Shown piece by piece: positions 38,005 through 50,249 of a stretch of 64,000 nt of DNA (within the stretch, counting starts at the first letter, position 1; every line of letters starts with the position of its first letter). A program made the translations under genes and the position numbers. This DNA is from Sphagnum magellanicum. Its lineage: Eukaryota > Streptophyta > Sphagnopsida > Sphagnales > Sphagnaceae. Location: contig CM038911.1 of assembly GCA_021904315.1 (NCBI GenBank), positions 3,040,501 to 3,104,500 on the forward strand. Reading direction: 5' to 3'. The notes beneath the pieces are model-generated. The model did no database searches. It saw nothing but the letters and a program-made list of their open reading frames with translations, and was not told the DNA's origin.

Positions 38005-39180
38005 CTTTCTGTGCTCTAGTAATACTATTGTTGTTGCTTCTCCTTCTTCTTCTTCTTCAGCCGAGTTTCTTCCTTCCCTCCTCCTCCTCCACTTTCCTGG
38101 TTCTAAACTCCTTGCACACCTTCCGGATCCCAGCTCTTGTCTCCGGCTATGACTGGATCTCTATCTCCCGAACCTCAAACTATCTGCAACTCAAACCGAT
38201 CCTCTTCAAAGCTCAAAACAAGCACAAGGTTTGGTCCACAATAGGATAGAAAGCTTTGCGTCATCTCTCAAGCTCCAAGAGCTACTTCAGAACTAGGAAA
38301 AACATCAAACCGTCCTCAAGAGCTGCTGCTGCTGCTGGTTCTATTGTACAAATCCGATGCAGAAGAAAAACACATAAAAGAAAAGAAAAACCTTCATCGA
38401 GAGCTGCTGCTGATGCTGTTGTGCAAATCCTTCGCAGGAAAAAGAAAAAAAAAAAAACAAACAAACACGAAAACAGAAGAAAAACTTTCCTCAACAGCTG
38501 TTGCTGGTGCTGTTATACAAATCCTTTTAAGGAAGGGGGAAAAAAAACAAAAAAAAAACACGAGAGAATGCTAACAAAAACAAGGACAAAGAATCAACCT
38601 CCGAAAGCAAAAAAGAGCCCAAAACAAAACAAATAAATAAAAAAACAAGAAAAATTCTCTGATGACGGATGATAAGGAAGTGCGATACAAACAAAAGAGG
38701 AAAAACAATCAAGAACTATTCTACATTACTTACTTACCTCTCATTCAAATGAAGAATGCGACAATGATTTGCGATGATGATGATGATGAGGATGAGACGT
38801 TCACAGCGGAAGATTCAAAATATCCGTCTCTCTTCTCTCTTCTCGTTTCTCTTCACCGTTTTGTGCAAACATTCCTGTTTTCTTCCCCGTTGGTTTCCGA
38901 CGGACAAGCTTGCTTTCATACTCCTGCATTGCATTTTGCACCATCGCACTTTCTAGTTTTCTCGCACACCGAAGAGACAATGTCTGTGCGCACGTATGTG
39001 TGTATATCTCTCGCCTCGACTCGACTCTTTCCGTCTTTGCCTCTCTCGCTCGCTCGCTCGCTCTCTCTCTCTCGTCTTCCTTCGCCTCGCAGAGAGGAAG
39101 CGTTTGGGGGCGAAAGCGCAGTGTGTCCCAAAAGCAACGACGACGCCAAAAGGACAGCGGGTTCAAATTATTATTAGGTA
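38005..39180 (-). promoter_or_regulatory. Probable promoter and 5' leader of the membrane protein gene
   Basis: Upstream of the ATG the sequence has (TTC/TCC)n runs on the plus strand just before the gene, a triplicated unit at 38.3-38.54 kb, a (GAT)n run near 38775 and (CTCG)n/(CT)n tracts at 39045-39074. Composition is gene-like as far as about 39.2 kb, then falls to AT-rich. This suggests a long leader, perhaps with an intron, but no junction can be fixed. Confidence 0.4.
38307..38540 (+). repeat. Three degenerate copies of an ~80-90 bp unit
   Basis: Copies start near 38307, 38386 and 38480. Each has 'agagctgctgctg' like words, then 'gtacaaatcc' or 'gtgcaaatcc', then a purine-rich A/G tail. 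In the plus-strand frame 38256-38636 the first two copies read as related peptides ('SSRAAAAAGSIVQI' and 'SSRAAADAVVQI' each followed by K/R-rich tails). I treat the frame as a by-product of the repeats, since the third copy is out of frame. Confidence 0.75.
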
Positions 39181-39191
39181 CAAGGGAAGGT

Positions 39192-39232
39192 GGGGGGGGG
39201 GAGGGGGGGGGCGTTGGGGGTGGAAAGGGGGG
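39192..39232 (+). other. G-run block with strong G-quadruplex potential
   Basis: Four long runs of G (10, 9, 5 and 6 bases at 39192-39201, 39203-39211, 39216-39220 and 39227-39232) are separated by short loops. Runs of this length with short loops satisfy the usual G-quadruplex pattern many times over. It lies at the outer edge of the gene-like DNA upstream of the membrane protein gene, C-rich on that gene's strand. Confidence 0.75.
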
Positions 39233-39383
39233 TTCCCAACAGCGTTTTGATTGGCTGCTTGCCAACAACTCTTTTGCTGATTGGTCGATTCAGAAAAAGA
39301 AATTTTCCTTTTTGTTTTTTTTCCCCTGGGGGCAACAACCAACAACCAAGGTACCTATCTGATTGTCATCTATTTCCTTCCGT

Positions 39384-39575
39384 CCATCCGTAAGCCTATT
39401 GCGCCAAATCTGGCTATTAACAAAATATGAAAGGGGGAAAAAAAAAATTTAACGTTAGTATTTGCATATTTACCTCAACGACCATCCGTAAGCCAATTGC
39501 GCCAAATTTGGCTATTAAAAAAATTAAAAAGGAAAACTAATTTAAACCTCCTTAGATTTTAGTACTTGCTTATTT
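39384..39575 (+). repeat. Direct repeat, ~98 bp spacing, two copies
   Basis: The words 'ccatccgtaagcctattgcg' and 'ccatccgtaagccaattgcg' start at 39384 and 39482, each followed by 'ccaaat(c/t)tggctattaa'. Weaker similarity continues through 'ttagta(t/c)ttgc' to the end of each unit, so this is a two-unit tandem repeat. Confidence 0.8.
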
Positions 39576-40289
39576 TTGGCTAACTACTTCAACCATGGCA
39601 TAGAAGAAATCTGGCAAAACAAATTAGATGTTTTAGAATCTTTCGGCAATTTTGGCGATTTTTTTTAAAAAAATATCGTTGAATTTGTGACCAAAAATAA
39701 ACTCAAAAATTTCAGCAACAGTGCAAAATTTAGCACAATAAACTGGTTTTCTTTCCATTTTCTCTTTTTTTTTTTTTTCGTTTTTTTTTTCCCTTTATTT
39801 ACCATTCTTTTCTTTTCTTTCCTTTAAATAAAAATCAGTGTGGTATTTGGGGGTGGGGGAGGACAATAATAATGACTAAACCAAATTTTTAATTCTTTTA
39901 TCTTAATTTCAATAAGATTAAATTCTGGTATTTAATTTTGCCTATGGAAGTCATGAAAATCTAACTACTACTAGGTTCCAAATGCAATATGACTAGGCAA
40001 TTAGGGTTTCCAATTCCTTGACTTATGCAAAAACATTGGCATTCCTCCCATCCCCCCCCCCAAAACAATCTATTTTTTGCTTTGAATTTTGGCCAAAATT
40101 AGGGTCCAAAAATCCATTTTGCTCATGGATTGAATCAACCAAAATTTGGGTGATGTAGGAGAAGAGATTGTGCAAATGATACATGATTTTGTGAGGTAGT
40201 AATGTCATCTTGCCTGCCTGCCCTAATGGCCAAACCTCATCTAGTCAAGGGAACTACTAGGTATTGGAAATCATATAGTTGGGGGTTGG

Positions 40290-40740
40290 TTGCTATGAAT
40301 CATGATCTGCGAAGAGCAATCAATCATGGAGTGTGTTTCAAAACAAAAAAACAATACTCAAATCATAAAAGAAAAGTGGACCCAATCTATTGCTCACTTT
40401 CTTGTGGAGGACTAGAAGGTCCTTGTGTCATCAACCCCAAAAGTACATATTGATATTGAACCTCTCATATATTGTCACCCATCTCAATACTATTCCAATC
40501 AAAGTGGGTTCAACTTCAAAGTTTGTATGGAACCTTTGCTCAATTAATGTTCAAAGATGAAAACCACTTTCAAATTCTATAACTTTTGTTTTATATTTTA
40601 AAAATTTGTAAGATAATGAATGTGAAATTTTTTTTATAAATTTTCTTTTTGATAATATCAAAAATGGAGTAAGGACATTGAAGGGTGGAAGGGTTGTGGC
40701 ATCTAAACAAACAAACAAACCAACACCTTATCTACAACAT
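40290..40740 (+). repeat. Dispersed repeat copy A (partner at 45.30-45.73 kb)
   Basis: Similarity to 45300-45735 in the same direction is visible through matching words in the same order, e.g. 'cacccatctcaatactattc' here and 'cacccatcctaatattattt' there, then 'atggaaccttt' against 'atgaaaccttg', and 'tcaaaaatggagtaaggac' against 'ccaaaagtggaggaacaag'. The pair is about 5 kb apart. It could be ends of a very old element or just two copies of a genomic repeat. Confidence 0.5.
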
Positions 40741-43700
40741 CATCTTCTTTTCTTTTGAAGGGTGTTTACATAAGGAAAATTGCGTAAGATATGGAAAAAG
40801 AGGAGCCGTAGGCCCCTTTACACTATGCTTTACATTATTGTGAGGGATTTTGACCATGGAAATGTTGAGAGACCTCAAAATACATCTAAATGTTGTCCCA
40901 TTTAACAATTCAAAAATCATTTATGTGTGGGCTTCGATTAAGAAATGTAATGTAAAGTTATAAAAAGGCTTTGTTGAAGTTCCTTAACATATTAGCTTTG
41001 GGTTCATGGTTTATGGGACTTTGCACCAAGCTCACCTAAAATACATGGGCTTGACATCAAGTTCATTAGACCATGAAACATTATTCAAAGTATATTTAAT
41101 GTTTTTTTCATCCATCATTTTTTGTTCTTTTTTAGGCCTTCAACCTAAATGAACTTGTATCTTGTCATGTCTTTTATTTCAACAAAACAAAAAAATTCAA
41201 TTATAATGTTCATGGACTTTCAAGATCTAGTGTAAACGGGCCTAATTGTGTGAATGAACATGTTACTATATGCACAAATTTTATGTTTCAACGATTTCCT
41301 TGTATTGAGTTTCATTTTGGACAATTTTGATAAAAGTTTTGGTCATGGAAGTTCTTGTTAAATCAAGAAATTCATCATCATCAATCTCTTTTTGTGATGT
41401 GATATGTTTTGAAGAATATCCCCATTTCCTTCATTATTAAAGTTCAATTCTAGTGAAAGGATATTCTCAAACAATTCTTTGACAATAATTAACAAAATGT
41501 CATAAAAACATTCAATTTCAACTAGGACAAAACTATGGTAAAGAATATCTAATGTGTGATTGTGTTTGATAAATACATTCCTTTCATATTAAAAACATAT
41601 TTTTGTGCAAAAAAAAATTATTGTGTGCAAGAAATGAAAATGTCAACATAATGATACAATTAAAACCAAATGTATGCAAGAAATGTGTAACACAATATTT
41701 GTGAAATTTGAAATTACATTGGAACATTTTTTATTCAAATTTTTCTTCTTGAAATATAATTATTCAACAACTTAACATATGTGGAATATATATATACTAC
41801 AATTCAAACTAAAAGTTCAAATTAACATATTGATTTTGATTTTATTTTCAAAAATAAGGATAGAAGATATATTACATTTTCAATGTTCAATATCTTATTC
41901 ATATTTACATGGTTCAATCAATGATTACATTTATTATTTTCAGATTTGTGTTGAAATTCCTATAAATTTGTAAATGATGTAAAAAAAATTTAAATAATAA
42001 AAGAAACAAATACATTCACCATTGTTGTTTAAGTATTTCAAATTGTTTCCATCTCAAGTTGTGAATGTCTAAAAGGTTAACCAAAATGCTTTTACCACGT
42101 GCACAAATTTATCCAAGCTAACAATTCATAAAAACCAAAACTTCAAAATATTTTAATAAAAAATAAAAACCTAACATGTTAAATATATTACGGTATCAAA
42201 TTTACATTGAATCTTGAATTAATGTACAATATGTTATAAATGTTGTCAAAGGTTTAACACCATTTTACAATGATTCATGTCTACCACACATATATATACA
42301 ATGTTGCACCATTCCAAAAATTAAATTGTACATAATGAAAAACTAAGGTCTACCCCAACTTCATCATATATATATATAAACCAAAAATTAAGTCATAGAC
42401 AACCATAAAAATCTTGGATACCATATGTTCCAAATGAATATTATCACCACCCAACTTCATTTTATACATATGTGCCTTGTGGTCAAATTAGACACAAAGC
42501 CTTCTAGCATGGAAGGTTTTTCATTCAATTAATCCAACAACAAAAACAATACTTGAATGGAAAAATGAAACATGAAATTTTAACTTGAACAATATCATAA
42601 TTTTCCTTTTACATTCTAGGAAAGAAATTCACTAAATAAAGTCTACTTATTATAACTTTGAAAAAATGATAAAGTATGGATAACTTGACAATTTGCAAGA
42701 TTAAATATTATTTTACGAACATTACATAAATTCATTCAATTTCTATTTAACAATTTTATTTTTTTCATTTGGGGGAAATCCAAATCCGAAAATTTGAAAA
42801 TAAAACTCCAAAAGAATACCATCATAACCTATTAACAATGTGTGATGTACATGACAAATGGACAATAATTTAATAAACTAGAGCACACAACTTCACTCCA
42901 CTTGTCCTTACACAAGATTAAATTACATAAATGAAACAAAAAAATCATTCAATTACTAAAGTATTTGACATTATTAATGTTTCAAGTAATCATAACTTAT
43001 TTCATTCACTTTAAGTTTGTTTGCTCCATGTACAAAGTAAAAGGAAGGGAATTGCATAACAATTGAAATAAACAAAGGAAATTTCAAACTTTTTTTTGTT
43101 TCCAATAAGATAATTAAAATAAATTTAAATTTATGCATGCATTTGAAATGTACAAGAATTGTCTATTTGTAAATGTGTTGATGGATTAAGGTCATATTTT
43201 TTGTTTTTTAGTCATCTCAAATATGTTTGATGGCTAAAAAACACAAATTCCTATGAAAGAGGTGTTTGCAATCAATTGAATGGTTCTTTCATCTTTCCAA
43301 AGTTAATGACCTTGTTTTCCATATCTCAATTCAAGTGTAGCAATGCAATTGCACAAGTGTTTAATGCACATTTGATTTTGAAAAATCTAGAACTCTTATT
43401 CAAATTTAGAACGGTTAAACACAATTGGCCTTAAAGACCAAGTTCGAAAATGAGTGTTGAGAGCTTGTTAGGAAGGAAAGTGAACCAAAAAACATGTTTA
43501 TGACACAATTGAATTTAAAGCAAAATCAATTTTAAATCTTTTACATGTGAACCTATATCACCTAGTGCCAATTCCTTCCTTCTATACCTTGTGTGTCATT
43601 GTTTGACACATTTAATTAAGAGCACAAGTTCTAAGTTGTGGGTTTTTTCCAACTTCAAATTAAAGATTTCAAAATGACATTTAAATGGTTTAAATATGTT

Positions 43701-45299
43701 ATTGAAATATTGAAGTTAACAAATGAACTTTAAAAATTAGGATTGATTGAAATAACTCAAATTTGAGCAAATGTTTTCACATTTTTTAATAGTAAAAAAC
43801 TTATATTGTCAATTGACATAAGTGCATATTAGTGTTGTTTGTGTATATGGTTTAAGAGTTACACTATGTGTACAACTAATATAAATACATTTACATGGTT
43901 TTACATGGCCATGTAAAAATGTGTAACTTTTATTTGGAGGGGAGGGGGTTGCCAAAACAAAAAAAGAGTTTTGAGATGCACCACAACCAATTAAATTAGT
44001 TACCTAATATGAATCACAATAGGTACCCAAGCCCTTGTAAAAGCTTATGCCAAAAATGGTGATGAAAAAAAATTAAGAAAGAAAATTATTCTCAAACATG
44101 AGGTGGGGCAACATCACTCAAGAATGTGCACCCAATATATTCCTTAATAACACCACAATTTGCCTCATATTGTAATACCTCGGTAGCTTCAATAGGTTAT
44201 TGTCAAATAATTAATATATTTTAAGAATTTAATTTCGACAACTTGGTTTTGATTGTGAAAATTTTGATAGGTTCAAATTAAATATAATAAAACTACCTTC
44301 AATATTAAATTTTTTAGTTGTCTTCTTGGTTGGAATGTTTTCACGAACTTGTACTAAATTGGAAGGGACCAAGGTTTGAATGTGTATATAAATTTTGAAT
44401 AGCACAATAACTTAGCATAGTATTCTTCAAAAATAATTTAACAATCAAAACCAAGTAATGTTGAAAAAAAAGAAGGAAATATATTCAATGTGTTTGTAAA
44501 TTAATTTATGTTAAAAATCCAAAAAAAAGTTAAATGTATGTTTAGTTGAAATCTCATGAATGTTGTTTATAGTTACTACCAATTAGAATCCAACAATAAG
44601 TAAACAACATGCCTTATACTAGTGACTGCTTATTAGGTGAAACACTTGACTCACTAATCATGTGCACATGTTTGTCAAACAATGGAAACAAGCTTTTTAT
44701 GCCAAAAAATTATTTATGTTATTTGCATATACAATGGAACTCAATATATTTATTGTTGATTAATGCATGGTCTTAAAACTTTTGGATGACAAGAAACCCA
44801 TATGTATTTTATTAGGTAATGTGTAGTTATGTACTACACCCTAATTTATATTTGTAAATTTTTAACACACAAAACATTTATATCAAATTTAATTGTCTAT
44901 TGATGACCAAATAAGGTGTAAAAAATGATACAATATAATTTGAAGATTGGCGAAAGATCTAAAAAAGGTTTTGTTGAATTGGTTGGGATTAACTTGGAAG
45001 TATGGACTTTGAAAAAATAAAATTGAACCATGGTTTGGAAATAGTCAAAATTGTTACATGGGAACAATAAATACAATTATCAACAAATAAAGCCAACCTT
45101 CAAGGAAGGAATAACTTACTTGGGAAAGGAGCTTGGTCTACTTCTAAGAACAAGCTTTCAATCATGTTGGTTTAGAAATTGGTTAATGTCCCACACTACA
45201 ATGGGATAAATAAAGACTTCAATAATAATTCAAGAAAATTTCTAAATTTCTAAATATATTGAAATTTGAGGCTAATCTACATGATGCATGAAATTTAGT

Positions 45300-45735
45300 A
45301 GCAATAAACAAACGTGCCTTGAAAGCAATCATAAAAGGAGGGCAAACAAGAAAGGCAAAATGTGTTCACCAAGTAAGTGTCCCAATGTATATTCATTCAC
45401 ATTTGTGGATCCTTGTGTTATTGGCTAAAGTATATTAAATTTCCCATGTGAAGCCACCCATCCTAATATTATTTTGATCAAATGGGTGTTCATATTTCAA
45501 ATACAATATGAAACCTTGTTACACTTAAATTTAATTCAATTTTCAACAATGAAAATTATTCTAAATTGAAATAATTTGTTTCATTAGTTTAAAATTTTAT
45601 AAAATAACAAATGTGCATATAATTTTGTTAAAAACTTTGTGATGACACCAAAAGTGGAGGAACAAGGTGCCCCAAATTTTGAGAGGGTTATAATGTGGTC
45701 ACATTTAATCAAATAACCAAACATCCATCTTAATG
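45300..45735 (+). repeat. Dispersed repeat copy B (partner at 40.29-40.74 kb)
   Basis: See copy A for the matching words. Both copies have drifted strongly and neither has a coding remnant. Direct orientation is certain; the exact ends are not. Confidence 0.5.
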
Positions 45736-45959
45736 CCAAAGATGATGATTCATCCAATTTGGTTTAGGTAAGACAATTTTAGATTTCATAGTTTGTAGTT
45801 ATTATTTAGAAATTTCCAAACTAGAATTTGTTTATCTCATTCCCAAGTAAAGAAGCATAAATTGTGACTTTTTGAATATGTGCTTTTTTTTCCCAACAAC
45901 ATATTCATAAGCAAAATTTTAATACCTTCTTCACAAATTTTTTTTTCCATGTATTTTTA

Positions 45960-46090
45960 ATTGAATTTGAATTGAATTCAATGAAATCTTAGTCCAATTG
46001 TTGAATTGAATTGAATTGAATTTAGTTCAATTGAATTGAATTCAAATTTCATTCAAAGTATTTGAATCCAATTCAAATTCAAATCAATTT
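45960..46090 (+). repeat. Degenerate (GAATT)n array
   Basis: The pentamer GAATT/AATTC is repeated many times with interruptions. It stands just before the composition changes toward the VOZ gene. Confidence 0.75.
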
Positions 46091-46440
46091 GCATGCAAAG
46101 ATCATTCAATCTTTTCAATCACAATGAAACTTAATTTTCTCGGTGAAATTAATTGATATTTAAAATGAATTTATTAGTTGATCGTCACTAATAATGCATA
46201 ATAGTGTAAAGCCCAAGTATATAAATGCTTATTACTTCCTTTTTATAAAGAGAAAAAAAAAATTCTATGTCACTACTAGTGTTTGTTTTCCATTTTATTT
46301 TATTTTTTCAAAAAAAAATTGCAAATTTTTGTAAATTTTTGTTTATGTAGGTGTTTGGGAAAATTCACTAATTTCAGATATCACAAAATTGGAAAAAATA
46401 ATAATAAAAAAAATCAACTTTTTTTTTTTCTTCAATTCAT

Positions 46441-46715
46441 TGTCACTTGAGCAGTGTGGAGCCCAAGTTAAAAATAAACCCAAGGGGAACAAAAGTGAGA
46501 ACGAGGGGAACAGGCGAAGATAACAAGTGCCATTGAAACCCTAATTCCAGGTCCTCAATTTTCCAGATGCGAGAAGTAGGGGGGGGGAGAAATTTGCGCA
46601 CCTCATTTGAGATCTGGGGTAGCAGGCGGAAGGGGAGGATGGGAGGGGAGAGGAAGAAGACCCGGCGAGGCAAGCAAGCAAGAGGGATGGCGCTCGCGCA
46701 ATCTGGGTGATCGCA
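46441..46715 (+). promoter_or_regulatory. 5' leader region of the VOZ gene
   Basis: Composition jumps from AT-rich to gene-like at about 46.44 kb, and G-rich runs appear (46577-46585). The stretch up to the ATG at 46716 is likely the leader. Minus-strand open frames here run against the VOZ exon and are shadows. A long intron (46732-47403) follows the first coding exon and carries a G-run near 47014-47025. Confidence 0.45.
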
Positions 46716-49700
46716 ATGCTTAAACCGATGGGTAAGTGTCTCTTTTTCGCATCCCATATCCTTCTAGACATCTTGCTGAACACGACGATGTGCGAAAGTA
46801 CCAATTCTGTTCCAAATTGAGTGAGAAAAGCTCGTTTTGTTTTCTGGAATGTCGTATTGACAGTCCCCTTTCCTCTCTCGCAATGCATCTTCGCGCTGTG
46901 AACCTGATGTGAAAGTCTCGGATTCCGAACGCATCTGAGAAGGAAAAGGAGGAAGAAGAACAAGAAGCTCTCTAACATCGTCTTGCAACGCTTTTGCTGC
47001 TCTCGTTTGAGAAACGGGGGGGGGTGCGTGACTTACTCGGGATGTAAAATTTCAGGGCAAGTACCGCCATATTCGCTAGGTCTTTCAAGATCGGATTAGA
47101 ATGAAGCTTGAACTTCATATTGTGCTTTCGTTCTCAAGCACAGTGTTACTGCAGAGCTCGGAATAGAAGTTTTTGATTTTGTGATGCCTTTGTAGTGACG
47201 TGGCATTCTTGTTGTTCTGTCTTCCATTCTTCACGAGGGAAAAGAGAATGTGGATTTGCAACATATGGCTCATATCTAGGAACTGGACTTCTCTGATTTC
47301 AAGTGTTCAGTCTTTTTTTATGTGCATGTTAACCGGAGAAGAGAGTACTTGTTGTGTTCATGAAATTGGTCTGATGATGTGGAAGTGGGGATTGGAGTGA
47401 CAGCAGCTGCAAAGCATAAAGCCAGCAGAGGATCACAGCATTTTCGTGCAAAAGCAACCAACAGAGTGAATGATCTGCAAGGCATGGTTTCAGAATTGCA
47501 ACAAGCACGGCGAGAGAACAGGGTGAAAGATATTGCGTTGTTGGAGGAGCAAATGCACCAGATGCTGCGGGAATGGAAGGCAGAGTTACGGGAAGCTTCC
47601 CCTGCATCCTCATTACTGGTATGTCCCTTCCTCTGTAATCACTCCTTTTCCTGCTGCATGCCACTCACATATCTGAAAGTGTAGGTCAAATTTTGCTTTG
47701 CAAGGATGCAGTGAAATTCACTTGCTGTGTGCAGTCCCTGCAGGCAGAACCCAGCTCCTCAGAGCTGTCCTCAGACATGGAGCGGTTGCTCCAGTTAAAT
47801 GATGAGGATGATGATGCCAGTAGCATTGCTCAGATACCCTCTCCTTTGGTGAATCATCAACCTTTGGAGGCTGCAGGCACATCTACTTCTCAGAAGGTAA
47901 AGGCTTTATTAGCAAACACAGATGTGCAGCTCAACATGGTCCTTGTAAGACCCTCAAGTGTGTGGTTTTATGAAACCTTGAATCCAGTTGAGGTCCCTTC
48001 TTCCTTTTTGATAGTGTGCCTCACGCTTCCTGCCCCAAAGTTAGGGTACCATGATTGATAGGCCATCTTCAGATTGCTTGCACCAGTAGTTGATCTTCAA
48101 TTTTCTGGTTTTGTAGGATGGTGGGGTCATGGTGCCGGAGTTGTATGGAATACCGCTGCAAGGTGAGGGTGGGAATGGCCATCAGGCTAGAACAAGTTCA
48201 AGCAGGTGTGATGACATTTCTCACACACTTGTGCAACACAATCCCCAAGGACCACATACCACCTCTGATATGTCATTTGGGCAAGTCATATTACCTCCAC
48301 CCATAGCTTTCCTGAACCCTAAATGTGCCTTGTGGGACTGCCCAAGGCCCGCTCGGGGAGTTAATGAGGGGTTAGTCTACTGCAGCATTTTCCATGAAGA
48401 ATTGGCTCTGAGTGAAGGTGCTCCGGGCATGTGCCCAGTGCTAAGGCCAGGCGGGATTGACTTGAAAGATGGTCCTCTATTTTCTGCACTAAAAGCTCGT
48501 GTCAATGGGCAAGCAGTTGGTATTCCAGAATTGCATGGGGCTGCCACCTCTAAGACACCTTGGAATGCTACTGGTATGTCCTGTTCCTCATTTTGATTCT
48601 CTGTTTCTGGTTGCTCAATTTGGTTAGAGCTGTGCCAGAAGGTGGGCCTCTTTCATCCTCTATTTTTGGATTCTTTCAAGCAACCTGCTCGTGTGAATCC
48701 ATTTTGCTAGAATGAAAGCATCCACAACAAATTTTTAAGCCAGACTTAGATTCTTTGCCTGTCCGTGCAGTGAAGGCTACTATTAGGCTTTCGTATTCAA
48801 CCACAATCATGTTGTACACCATGTTCAGTGAAACACACTGCATGCATGTGTAAGGTATGTAATTGGGCCATATAGTACAATGGTTTGCCTGAAGTTTAGG
48901 GCCGATTGTTGAATGCTTATCCTACACACATTGTTGGGAGCTGATGAAGTCAGTGGTTAGTCATGGAAGCTCATCATTGCTATTTACGACAAAGGTGAAG
49001 CTCTGACACATTTTGAGCGACTCTCATAAGTTTATGGATGCAGTCATAGTTGTGTTACCTTCAAAATGTTGTCAGGGATCTCCCTGCAATCTCATAGACA
49101 CAATTTCCAGTGGCTTTAATAGATGTTCTGCATCCAAGTATTTACCAAGTAGTCAACCAGCAGAGTGCTTAAAGGATATGTTCAGGGTGCAGGAGGCCCC
49201 AATTATACTCTCTATGTAGACTTCTCTAGGCCTTAGGCTTGGATGCTTGCTTGCACAGGGACAAGCTGAAATGAAATGAAGTGTACCCTCACAAGCTTAT
49301 TGCAGCTTCAATGAGGATGCTTTTGACATTTTCAATTAGCTATGTCTCTTGAGTGCTAGACAACATCATGACTGAGTCTTCCCATTGCTTCTGGAAATGC
49401 AACAGCAGTGCCGGATGCAGATTTTGTACTATCGTTTGCCTGCAATTCGGGGTGGATTATTGTATACTTATCTACACCCACAGTTGGGAGCTGATGAAGT
49501 CAGCATGTAGTCAAGGCAGTGTGTCACTGCTATTTGTGATGAAGGTGACGGTCTGACACTTTGTGAGCAACTCTTGTAAGGTTCTGACCATACTGAAGTG
49601 TTGTTGTTGAGATTTCTCTGCAATCTCATAAGTATCTAAATTGGGCATGGACTGTGATTACGGAAATGCAGATTTGTTTGATGTGGCTGTGCTGCATGGA

Positions 49701-50249
49701 GAAGTGCTGCGAGAGTGGCTATTTTTTGACAAGCCACGCCGTGCATTTGAGAGTGGCACACGGAAGCAGCGGTCATTGCCTGATTATGGGGGGAGAGGTT
49801 GGCATGAGTCCAGAAAGCAAGTGATGAAGGAGTTTGGAGGCTTGAAGCGCTCTTACTATATGGATCCCCAGCCTGAGGGTCCCTTTGAATGGCACTTATT
49901 TGAATATGAGCTCAGTTCTAGGACTGATTGCGCTCTTTACAGATTGGAGCTCAAGCAGGTGGATGCTTTCAAGAAGAGTGGGAAGGCCAAGGCACAGACA
50001 GAGACATCTGTTGCATCACTGCAGCATCAAATTGGACGTTTATCTGCAGATTTATCCCAGGTTGAGGGGCAGAGCATGCAGCTTCCAAGTCCAGCAGACT
50101 CACGAGATAGCTGTCGAGGGAAGACAAAGCTAAATCAAAAGAAAACCATTACCAAGAGTGTTGGTTCTGGTCAACTAGTTAATGCGGCCTTCAATCTCTC
50201 TTCAAGGGATGTCACTCCTTTCAATCACACAGGAGATTGTCCCCAATAA
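46716..50249 (+). CDS. VOZ: VOZ (vascular plant one-zinc-finger) transcription factor
   Basis: Five coding exons: 46716-46731, 47404-47618, 47735-47896, 48117-48573 and 49672-50249; phases match and give 475 residues. The amino part has the VOZ signature '[20 protein letters not shown]' then '[15 protein letters not shown]'. The centre has the zinc motif in '[13 protein letters not shown]...VYCSIFH' (C201-x4-C206-x13-C220-x3-H224). The following part, '[20 protein letters not shown]', '[17 protein letters not shown]', '[20 protein letters not shown]' and '[20 protein letters not shown]', is nearly identical to the conserved VOZ domain, a NAC-related DNA-binding fold. VOZ proteins bind a palindromic GCGT(N)7ACGC site as dimers and act in phytochrome, flowering and stress control in seed plants. 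The tiny first exon (MLKPM) is inferred from an ATG followed by a strong donor in the right phase. The last intron (1.1 kb) holds two repeat copies listed separately. Confidence 0.93.
48871..49100 (+). repeat. Small dispersed repeat, copy 1 (VOZ intron 4)
   Basis: Carries the core 'gggagctgatgaagtcag' at 48936-48953 within a longer matching block that starts 'tagtacaatggtttgcctg' and ends 'ccctgcaatctcatagaca'. It matches copy 2 (about 49420-49640) over some 200 bp and copy 3 (about 56614-56795) over the middle part. No coding capacity; the class is not recognised. Confidence 0.75.
49366..49640 (+). repeat. Small dispersed repeat, copy 2 (VOZ intron 4)
   Basis: The core 'gggagctgatgaagtcag' lies at 49486-49503. 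The left part ('gagtcttcccattgcttctg') is shared with copy 3 ('gagtcttcctgttgctttca'), and the right part ('tctctgcaatctcataagta') with copy 1. It ends only about 30 bp before the acceptor of the last VOZ exon. Confidence 0.75.

Larger units (their letters stand above)
39576..46440. other. AT-rich desert without supported genes
   Basis: About 7 kb of AT-rich DNA with no recognisable coding motif on either strand. It contains one long-range diverged repeat pair (about 40.29-40.74 and 45.30-45.73 kb) and a (GAATT)n-like array at 45.96-46.09 kb, both listed separately. I see no coding trace of an autonomous mobile element, which could mean that any such element is too old to read. Confidence 0.5.

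Noticed and set aside
46443-46988. Minus-strand frames opposite the start of the VOZ gene
   Set aside because: They overlap each other in three frames, lack motifs and run across the VOZ leader and first exon.
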